From: Methanomicrobiales archaeon
Lineage (GTDB): Archaea > Halobacteriota > Methanomicrobia > Methanomicrobiales > Methanospirillaceae
Length of the DNA stretch: 7,038 bases
Direction: 5' to 3'
Assembly: GCA_012520015.1 (NCBI GenBank)
Contig: JAAYPD010000138.1
Span: 1 to 7,038 of the forward strand
In this document: piece by piece, positions 1 to 6,207 of the stretch
How positions within the stretch are numbered: position 1 is the first letter of the stretch
Layout of the letters: each line of letters starts with the position of its first letter
The notes under the pieces: model-generated
The model's input: only the letters and a program-made list of their open reading frames with translations
Databases searched by the model: none
Told to the model about the DNA's origin: nothing
Made by a program: the position numbers and the translations under genes

Positions 1-420
1 GTCAAGCCACCCGGCTTTTTGAAACATGTGCATGAAGCATACGCCGATCGTTCCCGAACCTTTCCATCTGTTTATCACGGATGCAACATCATCTGCGCCG
101 ACCGGCATATTTGGCATGGCAAGCCCGCCCATTATGACCAGTACTGCAGGATTTTTTGGAGGACAGGCATTTGTTGCCTGAAATCCTATGTCCGGAACCA
201 TCGTCAGTTTCTGGGCCTTATCCTCTTCTGTATAAGGTACAAAGATCAAGGTCAGGGGAAGTGACCTTATGGCAAAACATAATAATTCAACAAAAGGTGT
301 GCAGGTACCGGGAACACCATAAAAAACAACCTCCGAACCCGCAGGTAGTGACCATTTTTCAATATATTCTTTAAAGGGCCTTAAGATTCCAGGAACCCCT
401 TGCAATGTTGTCTGTCCCAT
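1..420 (-). CDS. DUF2124-like archaeal protein, 3' end outside window
   Basis: Reading the minus strand from the ATG at 420 down to base 1 gives 140 codons with no stop, so the gene continues past the left edge. The start is supported by GAGGT at 427-431, six bases ahead of it. The product looks soluble and alpha/beta: residues 31-34 (VVFY) and 93-97 (VLVIM) read as buried strands, each followed by a Gly/Pro loop (GVPGTCTPF at 35-43, GGLAMPNMPVG at 98-108). Cysteines are at 40, 48, 86 and 128. No signal peptide or membrane helix is evident. The GxCTPF and GGLAMP patterns and the size recall the uncharacterised archaeal family DUF2124, common in methanogens; this is from memory and not searched. 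Function is unknown. It diverges from the radical SAM gene and may share its control region. That it is a real gene is much surer than the family name. Confidence 0.7.
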   Translation of the reverse strand, partial: MGQTTLQGVPGILRPFKEYIEKWSLPAGSEVVFYGVPGTCTPFVELLCFAIRSLPLTLIFVPYTEEDKAQKLTMVPDIGFQATNACPPKNPAVLVIMGGLAMPNMPVGADDVASVINRWKGSGTIGVCFMHMFQKAGWLD

Positions 421-426
421 AACATT

Positions 427-431
427 ACCTC
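427..431 (-). promoter_or_regulatory. Shine-Dalgarno of the DUF2124-like gene
   Basis: On the minus strand GAGGT lies six bases before the ATG at 420-418. It decides the start of a gene that is open at its far end and could otherwise be overlooked. Confidence 0.6.
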
Positions 432-458
432 ATCACTGCCTTTTCAGACATTGATATT

Positions 459-470
459 GTATATTTATAG
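459..470 (-). promoter_or_regulatory. Candidate TATA box for the DUF2124-like gene
   Basis: The minus strand reads CTATAAATATAC here. An archaeal transcript starting about 25 bases downstream would begin near 437-440, giving a short leader that just includes the GAGGT ribosome site. The spacing fits well, but AT-rich DNA of this kind gives chance matches and the purine-rich BRE is not clear. Confidence 0.4.
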
Positions 471-484
471 TATCATAGCTACTC

Positions 485-493
485 TAATATATT
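485..493 (+). promoter_or_regulatory. Candidate TATA box for the radical SAM gene
   Basis: TAATATATT would place a start near 515-520 and a leader of about 70 bases before the ATG at 590. The AT-rich sequence at 462-470 (TATTTATAG) is an alternative. A TTTATC-containing stretch around 556-564, about 26-34 bases before the ATG, would instead give a nearly leaderless message. The sequence alone cannot choose between them. Confidence 0.3.
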
Positions 494-589
494 TCTTAGC
501 GTGTGAGTAATAATGTCAACTGCGGAAATAATGGAATTGAAAGATATCAGACTGGAATTTATCAACAGAAAGGTTAAACAATTATAATC

Positions 590-1912
590 ATGAAACACCG
601 GGTATCGAGTGTGATGGTCGGAGCACCCGGCCTGTATACTTATGGGGCAATGCGAGTAGGGGGAGTTATTCGAGATACCGGATTTCATCCAAAGATTACA
701 CGTGACCTCTCCAGGCTGCATGGAGAACGCATCTTCTTAAGTTTGTACAGCACCCTTCACCTGCTTGACCCTGCCATAAAAGAGACAGTCAGGAGAATAC
801 AGCATGAAGGAGGGGAGTGCATCATCGGCGGCCCGGTGTCTTCAGGCCCTGAGATGGTTCTTGGGGAACTGCACCCGGACCTGGTGATCTGCGGGGAGGG
901 GGAAGATGCAGTCCGCCATATCATGAATGGAGGGGAGTATTTGGACTGTCCAAATTGTGCATTCTCTGCCGATGACGGGATTGTAAAGACGGAACAGAGA
1001 CGGGTGCAGGATCTCTCCTTTCCTCTCCCATTGATACCGGATGATATTGGGACCCAGGATATCAGGGGTGCACAGACATATATCGAGACCCATCGTGGCT
1101 GTTTTGGCCGTTGTGGTTTCTGCCAGGTTCCACGTGTTTTTGGAAGAAAAATAAGAAGCAGGGAGCTGGAAGAGATTTTGCGTGAAGTCAGGGCTTTTCA
1201 AAAAAAAGGTGTCAGAAGGCTTGCTCTTATCGGGGGAACAGGTTCACTGTACCGGTCACGGGATGGAGAGGTGAACTCTGGTGCATTCATCAGCCTGCTT
1301 GAAGGTATCTCTTCAATCATGGGACCAAAAAATGTATCCTGCCCTGACATCCGTGCAGATTGTCTGACAGATGAAGTACTTGAAGCGGTTCATGCAAATA
1401 CCATTGGATGGATCTTTTTTGGTATTGAATCTGGAAGTGAAAAGATCATTGACCTTATGCAAAAGGGCATTCCAATCGACAAAGTACGTGATGCCGTAGA
1501 ACAGTGCAGGCAGTTTGGAGTAAGACCTGCAGGAAGTTTCATCACCGGGTATCCGGGAGAGGAAGATGAAGATTTTCAGGCAACAAAGGATCTCATGGAG
1601 GAGCTGAGTCTTGATGACGTCTTTGTCTCTATTGCCGAGCCTATTCCAAGTACACCCCTGGCAGAAGAGGTCTGTAAGAGAAAAACTGAAGACGATCTGG
1701 TCAGAATCCCGCATACCGGTGAATATGCCGGGCTTCACCTGACCGAGGCTGAGGCAAGGGCCTTTGATCTGATGCTTCATGCAGACATGTGCCGGCCGGT
1801 TCCAAGGATCACGCAGGATACCCAATACAGGATCTACCTGGATGAAGCAAGAAAACAGGGATCTGACATCAGGAATGTGACCAGGCTTCTAAGGCAGTAT
1901 TACCCAGGGTAA
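590..1912 (+). CDS. B12-binding-type radical SAM protein
   Basis: The 440-residue product has the two-part layout of cobalamin-binding radical SAM enzymes. Residues ~1-125 resemble a degenerate B12-binding domain, with IIGGP at 78-82 and the typical GEGE at 102-105; a DxHxxG cobalt-ligand motif is not evident, as in many such enzymes. Residues ~160-370 form the radical SAM domain: Cys171, Cys175 and Cys178 (CFGRCGFC) should bind the 4Fe-4S cluster, GGTG at 215-218 sits where the SAM amino-group motif is expected, and GIESGSE lies at 278-284. The tail (~371-440) is unassigned. The start is set by an in-frame stop at 575-577 with no closer ATG; the ribosome site is weak (AGGT at 571-574, 15 bases away). 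Likely chemistry is SAM-dependent radical methylation or rearrangement. Methanogen families such as MJ_1487-type or MJ_0865-type, or a methyl-coenzyme M reductase methylase, are possible, but the substrate cannot be read here. Confidence 0.85.
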   Translation: MKHRVSSVMVGAPGLYTYGAMRVGGVIRDTGFHPKITRDLSRLHGERIFLSLYSTLHLLDPAIKETVRRIQHEGGECIIGGPVSSGPEMVLGELHPDLVICGEGEDAVRHIMNGGEYLDCPNCAFSADDGIVKTEQRRVQDLSFPLPLIPDDIGTQDIRGAQTYIETHRGCFGRCGFCQVPRVFGRKIRSRELEEILREVRAFQKKGVRRLALIGGTGSLYRSRDGEVNSGAFISLLEGISSIMGPKNVSCPDIRADCLTDEVLEAVHANTIGWIFFGIESGSEKIIDLMQKGIPIDKVRDAVEQCRQFGVRPAGSFITGYPGEEDEDFQATKDLMEELSLDDVFVSIAEPIPSTPLAEEVCKRKTEDDLVRIPHTGEYAGLHLTEAEARAFDLMLHADMCRPVPRITQDTQYRIYLDEARKQGSDIRNVTRLLRQYYPG

Positions 1913-1948
1913 CCTGATGAAACACGGGATTTGGAACACTTTCACATC

Positions 1949-1958
1949 AATCCGGATT
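1949..1958. repeat. Perfect 10-bp palindrome AATCCGGATT
   Basis: The sequence equals its own reverse complement. It lies about 65-75 bases upstream of the first TATA-like box and near an ATCGACGAT palindrome at 1961-1969. It could be a dimeric regulator site, though one palindrome of this length can occur by chance. Confidence 0.3.
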
Positions 1959-1977
1959 AAATCGACGATAAACGAAC

Positions 1978-2005
1978 TTCACGCGCATAATCATCGATTC
2001 ACGCG
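1978..2005 (+). repeat. Direct repeat TTCACGCG x2, candidate operator
   Basis: Two identical octamers start at 1978 and 1998, exactly 20 bases apart, about two helical turns. The second ends 11 bases before a BRE-like CGAA (2017-2020) and the TATA-like box at 2023. A shorter TTCAC is at 1941-1945. Spacing and placement suit an activator or repressor binding one DNA face; the role is inferred. Confidence 0.4.
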
Positions 2006-2016
2006 TTTTTCCCACC

Positions 2017-2033
2017 CGAATGTTATATATATA
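2017..2033 (+). promoter_or_regulatory. Candidate BRE/TATA promoter 1 of the mtr operon
   Basis: CGAA at 2017-2020 followed by TTATATATATA at 2023-2033 matches an archaeal BRE plus TATA box. Transcription would start about 2055-2060, giving a leader of roughly 270 bases before mtrE. That leader would cross the hairpin/T7 element at 2090-2112. Confidence 0.45.
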
Positions 2034-2089
2034 GCAACACCTGCTAACGAAGAAGAAATACTTTCTCCCTTTGATCCACTCAGGTCATC

Positions 2090-2112
2090 TTGTTTTGTAA
2101 ACAAATTTTTTT
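2090..2112 (+). terminator. Hairpin followed by T7, terminator-like
   Basis: TTGTTT (2090-2095) can pair with AAACAA (2099-2104) around a three-base loop, and seven T's follow at 2106-2112. The stem is AT-rich and weak, but archaeal termination depends mainly on the T-tract. It may end the radical SAM transcript about 200 bases after its stop codon, or attenuate transcripts from the TATA box at 2023. Confidence 0.45.
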
Positions 2113-2182
2113 GAGTTATGGCAGAATTCCCTTAGTGAAATCCTTCAATTTGCCTTTCTTTTTCCTGCAGACAGGATGTTTC

Positions 2183-2191
2183 TTTATAAAT
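2183..2191 (+). promoter_or_regulatory. Candidate TATA promoter 2 of the mtr operon
   Basis: TTTATAAAT is close to the archaeal TATA consensus. It would start transcripts near 2212-2217, with a leader of about 115 bases, and it lies past the T7 element, so such transcripts would avoid it. The BRE position is not clearly purine-rich. Confidence 0.4.
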
Positions 2192-2329
2192 CAACGTTAT
2201 TTCGAAACCTTTAATTCAATACTGACCGAACAAATCAATTACCACAACAGGTCTGATATGCCATGTGTGTGGTATTGCAACGCGAGCACTCTTGTGTCTG
2301 ATCTTGAGCTACGCAGGAGATAGGTTTAC

Positions 2330-3229
2330 ATGGAAGAGATTGTATTAGGCATTGGTATTACTGCATTAGCAGGAGCTTTTGCCACAGTTGCCGGTGCTGC
2401 GGAAGATACTGAATCTGATATCGGTTCACAGGGTGACCCGAACTCACAGGTTCAGCTCGCTCCGCAGATGGGTTATATTCACCGCATCTTTAACAAGGCA
2501 ATCTCCGGTGAGCCACCAGCATATGGAGCCTGGTGTGCCATTGGAGCCGGAGTTGCCTGGGCACTGATGCGGATTAACTTCAATCCGGCCCTTGCTATTA
2601 TTCTCGGTTCTGTTATCGCGGTTTTTGTACAGGGAGTTTACTGTACTTCCGGATATCTTGGCCGAACGGCAAGTCTGGCAAAGTTTCAGCAACCGGTATA
2701 CATTGACATCATAAAGTCACTGTTATCGGTCACTATGGCACATGCGTTCGTCGCGATCTTTTGTACGGTTGCGATGTGTCACCTGATGGCAACAGCACTC
2801 CATCATCCGTTTGCACTCCCCCTGCTCGGACTGGTCTGGGGTATTGCTCTGGGTGCCGCAGGTTCTGCAACAGGAAATCCATTCTACGGAAAGGAGCGAC
2901 AGTACCAGAACCAGAAATTTGGCGCTGGTGTTCCGATCTCTGCATCAGGAAACATCGTCAGGTATGCAGAAGCAGGACAGCGTTCATCCCTTGACAATGG
3001 CTGGTTCACAACAAAGTTTGCCGGCCCGGCGTCAGGTATCTGTTTTGGACTGATTGTATTTCTTGAACTCTGGCGTACCGTCCTCTTTGAGAAGACGGTA
3101 GCCGGCTGGGGAGCAATCATCGTAGGAGTTATCCTGATTCTTATCTTCACATTCATCGATCGCTGGATCGAAGTGTGGGGCCGGAAGACCTACGGACCAT
3201 ACACTGCTGCAGAGGAGGCCTCATCATGA
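2330..3229 (+). CDS. mtrE: Methyltransferase Mtr subunit E
   Basis: The 299-residue integral membrane subunit of the Na+-translocating methyl-H4MPT:coenzyme M methyltransferase. About six or seven membrane spans are visible (roughly 4-22, 66-81, 86-106, 130-153, 162-181, 234-251, 260-278). Recognisable MtrE stretches are the polar loop after the first span (residues 24-52, with GDPNSQVQLAPQMGYIHR at its end) and GNPFYGKERQYQNQKFGAG (182-200) followed by a charged loop to ~230. Acidic and polar residues at the ends of membrane spans suit a share in the Na+ path with MtrD and MtrC, as known for the family. It is first in the operon, with AGGAGA at 2315-2320 nine bases ahead of ATG. Its stop overlaps the mtrD start as ATGA (3226-3229), which suggests coupled translation. 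Confidence 0.96.
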   Translation: MEEIVLGIGITALAGAFATVAGAAEDTESDIGSQGDPNSQVQLAPQMGYIHRIFNKAISGEPPAYGAWCAIGAGVAWALMRINFNPALAIILGSVIAVFVQGVYCTSGYLGRTASLAKFQQPVYIDIIKSLLSVTMAHAFVAIFCTVAMCHLMATALHHPFALPLLGLVWGIALGAAGSATGNPFYGKERQYQNQKFGAGVPISASGNIVRYAEAGQRSSLDNGWFTTKFAGPASGICFGLIVFLELWRTVLFEKTVAGWGAIIVGVILILIFTFIDRWIEVWGRKTYGPYTAAEEASS

Positions 3230-4068
3230 GTGCACTCGGGGGTGCGGCAGCTGGTGGGGAAGGAATTAACCCGACCGGAACACTCGTAGGTATTGTTATT
3301 CTCCTCGTCTCGATCGCTGCAACATACGCACTTGGTTTCTCAATCATTCCTCTTATCGGAATAATAATCGGTGGAGCACTCGTCGGATTTGGTGTTCACT
3401 TTGTACCAGTCGGCGGTGCTCCGGCAGCAATGGGACAGGCTCCGGGTATTGCTACCGGTGTCGCCATGCTTGCCGCCGGTGCCGGTCTTGCAGGTCTCTT
3501 TGGCGGGGCCTGGGCATTTGAAGCAACTGGTGACTTTGCAATCGCAGTTGCCGGAGGTGCTGTGGGTGGAGGTCTTATGATGTCCATCACCTGTATGATG
3601 GTTAACGCCACCTACGTCTTTGCGATGGGTATCCCTGCAGCATCAGGTAAAGTTGCCAAGGATCCGATCACCGGGGATACGTTCCCTGAATATAAATCAC
3701 AGGGAACTGAAGGACACGGTCTGCCTTTCATCTCCTTCTTCGGAGGAGTTATTGGTGGAATTGTCACAGGTCTTGGAGGGACGCTGATCTACCTTGCACT
3801 TCTGGGGATCTATGAGACAGGTCTTCCGGTCATAATGCAGGCTGAAACAGCTGCAATCCAGCCACTGGCCATATCACTTGCCGGTATCTTTGCTATCGGG
3901 TTTTTCCTGGTCAACGCGGTGCTGGCTGCATATAACATCACCGGAACTATCGAGGGACCGCATGATCCAAAGTTCAAGCGTGTTCCACGGGCTATTATTG
4001 GTTGTGCAGTAGCATCTGCCTTCTGTGGCTTAATTTCGATGCTGATTGTACTTAACACCGGAATGTGA
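3226..4068 (+). CDS. mtrD: Methyltransferase Mtr subunit D
   Basis: The 280-residue integral membrane subunit, rich in Gly and Ala, with about seven spans (roughly 18-38, 41-60, 76-97, 104-125, 168-193, 215-236, 257-277). MtrD hallmarks are the loop ASGKVAKDPITGDTFPEYKSQ (139-159) and AAYNITGTIEGPHDPKFKR (234-252). It partners MtrE and MtrC in the membrane module. An in-frame ATG at 3175 would add 17 residues but lies deep inside mtrE and lacks a good ribosome site; the ATG at 3226 follows AGAGGAGG (3211-3218), overlaps the mtrE stop as ATGA and gives a normal family length. A TGA at 4066-4068 forms part of the ribosome site for mtrC. Confidence 0.96.
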   Translation: MSALGGAAAGGEGINPTGTLVGIVILLVSIAATYALGFSIIPLIGIIIGGALVGFGVHFVPVGGAPAAMGQAPGIATGVAMLAAGAGLAGLFGGAWAFEATGDFAIAVAGGAVGGGLMMSITCMMVNATYVFAMGIPAASGKVAKDPITGDTFPEYKSQGTEGHGLPFISFFGGVIGGIVTGLGGTLIYLALLGIYETGLPVIMQAETAAIQPLAISLAGIFAIGFFLVNAVLAAYNITGTIEGPHDPKFKRVPRAIIGCAVASAFCGLISMLIVLNTGM

Positions 4069-4078
4069 GGAGATAACA

Positions 4079-4975
4079 ATGTCAGTAAAAATGGAAGCAT
4101 CAGCAGGGAAGTTATCTGAAAACACCTTGATGATCTATGGGATTGTTGTTGCCTTAGTCGGCACGTACCTCACATATCTCAACGCTGTGACAGGCATTGC
4201 AGTCTTCTCCTTCTTTGGTGGGATTGGTGCTATTGCAGCACTCTGGTGGGGTTCAGACACAATCAAGCATCTTTGTAGTTATGGTCTTGGTACTGGAGTT
4301 CCATCTGCCGGAATGGTGGCATTTGGAGCTGGTGCAATTGCAATGATTGCCGGAACAAAATTCGGTCTTGCTTCTCCAATAGTAACCCTGGTTCTTGCAG
4401 CCATTATTGGAGCAGTCATCGGTTACTGTGCTAATAACATCATCAACATGAACATTCCGGTGATGATCTTTTCACTCATGAAATTATCGATCGTCGGAGC
4501 GCTGACAATGCTTGGGTTTGCCGCAATGTGCACCGGGACATTCATGTTCAATGGTCTTGTAATTGGTGGTATGACACTCTCCATGGAGCCTGCAGAAGCA
4601 GCAGCCGGAGGGGCACAGACATTCATGGTAACAGTATTACCTGAATTTGCCAGCTCACTGATTGGCGGTGCAGCATTGACCGTGATATTCTTCCTTGGTG
4701 CAATTGCATTGCAGCATCCATTCAATGCCTGTCTTGGTCCGAACGAGTCACAGGACAGAACTCTCATGCTGGCCATCGAAGTAGGGTTCCTCTCCATGTT
4801 CGTTGTTGCAGTGATGTCCTATGCATTCCTTGACATAATATCTGCAACAGTGGGAGTTGTTGTCTCATTGATAGGCTGGGTTTACTCATACAAGCAGTAC
4901 ATCGCCCTTTCAAAGCGTGATGCATATGCATGGCTTGATGCCAAGCCAATCATAGAAGTTGGAGGGAACGAGTAA
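4079..4975 (+). CDS. mtrC: Methyltransferase Mtr subunit C
   Basis: The 298-residue integral membrane subunit, with a short polar N-terminus and about seven or eight spans (including roughly 18-36, 38-57, 78-92, 100-116, 128-165, 192-212, 232-250, 253-270). The loop LQHPFNACLGPNESQDRTL (211-229) is a strong MtrC signature. The C-terminus from ~271 is charged and likely cytoplasmic. The start at 4079 is preferred to an in-frame ATG at 4046: the upstream one would overlap mtrD by 23 bases and has no ribosome site, while TGAGGAGA (4066-4073) sits right before 4079. The stop overlaps the mtrB start as TAATG (4973-4977). Together with MtrD and MtrE it builds the membrane part of the pump. Confidence 0.96.
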   Translation: MSVKMEASAGKLSENTLMIYGIVVALVGTYLTYLNAVTGIAVFSFFGGIGAIAALWWGSDTIKHLCSYGLGTGVPSAGMVAFGAGAIAMIAGTKFGLASPIVTLVLAAIIGAVIGYCANNIINMNIPVMIFSLMKLSIVGALTMLGFAAMCTGTFMFNGLVIGGMTLSMEPAEAAAGGAQTFMVTVLPEFASSLIGGAALTVIFFLGAIALQHPFNACLGPNESQDRTLMLAIEVGFLSMFVVAVMSYAFLDIISATVGVVVSLIGWVYSYKQYIALSKRDAYAWLDAKPIIEVGGNE

Positions 4976-5259
4976 TGGCGTGGATTCCGGTCCTTCCAGA
5001 CTTTGGTCTTGGATGTGATGTATTTGCAGGATTCGTTACCCAGCAGGGCGAATCTTTAGCACCAATCGTAGAACAGGTGAACATGCTTGAAAAGATCACT
5101 GACGACATTGTTGGCATGCTCTCCGGAGAAGGTAGTTTCCTGGAAACATTCCCGAACCGTGAGAAATCCCTGATGTACGCCGGTGGAATTACTGCCATGT
5201 TCTATGGACTTGCTGTAGGACTCCTGGTTGCCGGACTTGTAGTCCTGGCCTTTATGTGA
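4975..5259 (+). CDS. mtrB: Methyltransferase Mtr subunit B
   Basis: A 94-residue small subunit with a polar N-terminal part (1-66, helical around 26-50) and one C-terminal membrane span (about 68-92). This matches MtrB in size and layout, and the slot between mtrC and mtrA is the usual one. Known family members are single-span subunits associated with MtrA; nothing catalytic is visible. GGAGGG at 4961-4966 precedes the ATG, which overlaps the mtrC stop. Its TGA is followed directly by GGGAG, the ribosome site of mtrA. Confidence 0.93.
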   Translation: MAWIPVLPDFGLGCDVFAGFVTQQGESLAPIVEQVNMLEKITDDIVGMLSGEGSFLETFPNREKSLMYAGGITAMFYGLAVGLLVAGLVVLAFM

Positions 5260-5268
5260 GGGAGAAAA

Positions 5269-5778
5269 ATGGCAAACAAGAAATCACCAGCCAGTGGATG
5301 GCCTATCGTTCAGGGTGACTTCCATACAGGTGACCCAAACAGCCCGGTGGCCGTTGTTACCATGGGATCCCACCTTGACGAAGCTGCAATCTGCAGTGCA
5401 GGAGCAGCCATCGCAGGATCCTGTAAAACCGAAAACCTCGGTCTGGAGAAGGTAATTGCTAATGTTATCTCCAACCCGAACATCAGGTTTGTAATAACCT
5501 GTGGTACCGAGGTTAAGGGGCATCTCTCCGGCCAGAGTCTTATCGCACTTCACCAGAACGGTGTCGATGGTGGTAAGATTGTCGGGTCCAAGGGAGCAAT
5601 TCCGTTTATCGAGAACCTCTCCGGAGACCATATCAAAAGATTCCAGGAACAGGTCGAGTTTGTCGACATCATGGAGTCTGAGGATGTCGGAGCGATATCA
5701 GCAAAGATAAAGGAATTAACTGCCAGAGACCCGGGTGCATTCGAAGCTGACGCCATGATCGTTGAGATCAAGGATGAA
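5269..5778 (+). repeat. Duplicated corrinoid-domain segment, copy 1
   Basis: Codons 1-170 of mtrA align without gaps to codons 1-170 of the downstream fusion gene (6207-6716, offset 938 bases). By hand count 152 of 170 residues agree. Most differences in DNA are synonymous third-position changes. Confidence 0.95.
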
Positions 5779-6003
5779 AGCGGAGGAGCAGCTGAAGAAG
5801 GCGGCGAAGTCAGACCCATGTCTGCAGAAGTTGCCCTCATCCATTCACGGATGAAGACAGTCCAACAGATGATAACCGGTATCGGTTTTTATGACAAGTA
5901 CGCTGCCGGCGTATATGGCGGCAAAGTTGAGGGCCTTATGATAGGTCTTGTCGTGTCATTCGTGATTGTGGGACTCCTGCTTATGGGACACGGGGTGAGT
6001 TAA
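5269..6003 (+). CDS. mtrA: Mtr subunit A, corrinoid carrier
   Basis: The 244-residue corrinoid subunit. Residues ~1-165 form the cytoplasmic cobamide-binding domain, opening with SGWPIVQGDFHTGDP (9-23) and SPVAVVTMGSHLD (25-37). His85 in CGTEVKGH (78-85) corresponds to the histidine known to be the lower cobalt ligand in MtrA (His84 in Methanothermobacter numbering). Residues 171-180 are an acidic Gly/Ala linker, 181-218 an amphipathic segment and 223-240 the single membrane anchor; this C-terminal part resembles MtrF, a known relation since A-F fusions exist. The role is to accept the methyl group on cob(I)amide from MtrH and pass it to coenzyme M, coupled to Na+ export. GAGGGAG at 5258-5264 precedes ATG. 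A second copy of its corrinoid domain lies downstream at 6207-6716. Confidence 0.97.
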   Translation: MANKKSPASGWPIVQGDFHTGDPNSPVAVVTMGSHLDEAAICSAGAAIAGSCKTENLGLEKVIANVISNPNIRFVITCGTEVKGHLSGQSLIALHQNGVDGGKIVGSKGAIPFIENLSGDHIKRFQEQVEFVDIMESEDVGAISAKIKELTARDPGAFEADAMIVEIKDESGGAAEEGGEVRPMSAEVALIHSRMKTVQQMITGIGFYDKYAAGVYGGKVEGLMIGLVVSFVIVGLLLMGHGVS

Positions 6004-6207
6004 GTGTCAGATGAGAAGAAGTCAGGCCCAATACGCATGGCTGCAATTGACGCCATGATGGCTGACATGAAATACAAGGGACAGATCCTTGCACGTACCA
6101 ACAAGCTTGAATCCGGTATCATGGGCTCAGGCATAATCGGGTTTGCAATCGGTCTTGTATTTGCCCTGATTCTGGTCGTACCAGTAATTCTGCTTGGAGG
6201 GTTCTAA
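6004..6207 (+). CDS. mtrF: Methyltransferase Mtr subunit F
   Basis: A 67-residue subunit. Residues 1-37 form a polar, probably helical cytoplasmic part with the MtrF-like stretch RMAAIDAMMADMKYKGQ (11-27); residues ~41-64 are one membrane span. It starts with GTG at 6004, directly after the TAA of mtrA, with GGGGTGA at 5992-5998 as ribosome site; there is no in-frame ATG until residue 12, and using that would lose a conserved part. The last base of its TAA is the first base of the next gene's ATG (6207). In the family MtrF is an accessory single-span subunit similar to the MtrA C-terminus. The GTG start may lower its translation, though coupling to mtrA could offset this. Confidence 0.92.
   Translation: MSDEKKSGPIRMAAIDAMMADMKYKGQILARTNKLESGIMGSGIIGFAIGLVFALILVVPVILLGGF

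Larger units (their letters stand above)
1913..2329 (+). promoter_or_regulatory. Non-coding control region upstream of mtrE
   Basis: This 417-base gap holds no convincing gene; short open frames lack ribosome sites and have composition unlike the flanking genes. It contains a palindrome (1949-1958), a TTCACGCG direct repeat (1978-1985 and 1998-2005), two TATA-like boxes (2023-2033 and 2183-2191), a hairpin followed by T7 (2090-2112), a pyrimidine-rich run (2151-2166), a weak hairpin (ATGCCA at 2258-2263 with TGGTAT at 2270-2275) and the mtrE ribosome site (AGGAGA, 2315-2320). It must contain the end of the radical SAM transcript and probably the mtr promoter. Confidence 0.65.

Noticed and set aside
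479..721. A minus-strand 80-codon open frame over the radical SAM start
   Set aside because: It overlaps the well-supported radical SAM gene and shows no motif or ribosome site.
1902..1916. Small inverted repeats at the radical SAM stop codon (CAGG/CCTG)
   Set aside because: Four-base stem with no T-tract after it, so not a credible terminator.
1917..2114. A 65-codon open frame after the radical SAM gene
   Set aside because: No ribosome site, no recognisable motif, and it runs through the TATA-like box, direct repeat and T-tract.
2258..2275. A hairpin in the mtrE leader considered as a riboswitch
   Set aside because: Only six pairs including one G-U around a six-base loop, with no known riboswitch core; too weak to call.
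2090..2323. A 77-codon open frame upstream of mtrE, considered as a leader peptide
   Set aside because: It starts inside the hairpin, lacks a ribosome site, is rich in Phe and Cys with no family resemblance, and covers the second TATA-like box.
3175..3225. An upstream in-frame ATG for mtrD
   Set aside because: It would add 17 residues unlike MtrD, lies within mtrE coding sequence and has no ribosome site; the ATG at 3226 has AGAGGAGG and the ATGA overlap.
4046..4078. An upstream in-frame ATG for mtrC
   Set aside because: It would overlap the end of mtrD and lacks a ribosome site; TGAGGAGA stands just before the ATG at 4079.
5284..5631. Long antisense open frames over both corrinoid-domain copies
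   Set aside because: They occur in equivalent places in both copies only because the underlying coding DNA is duplicated; they have no ribosome sites or recognisable products.
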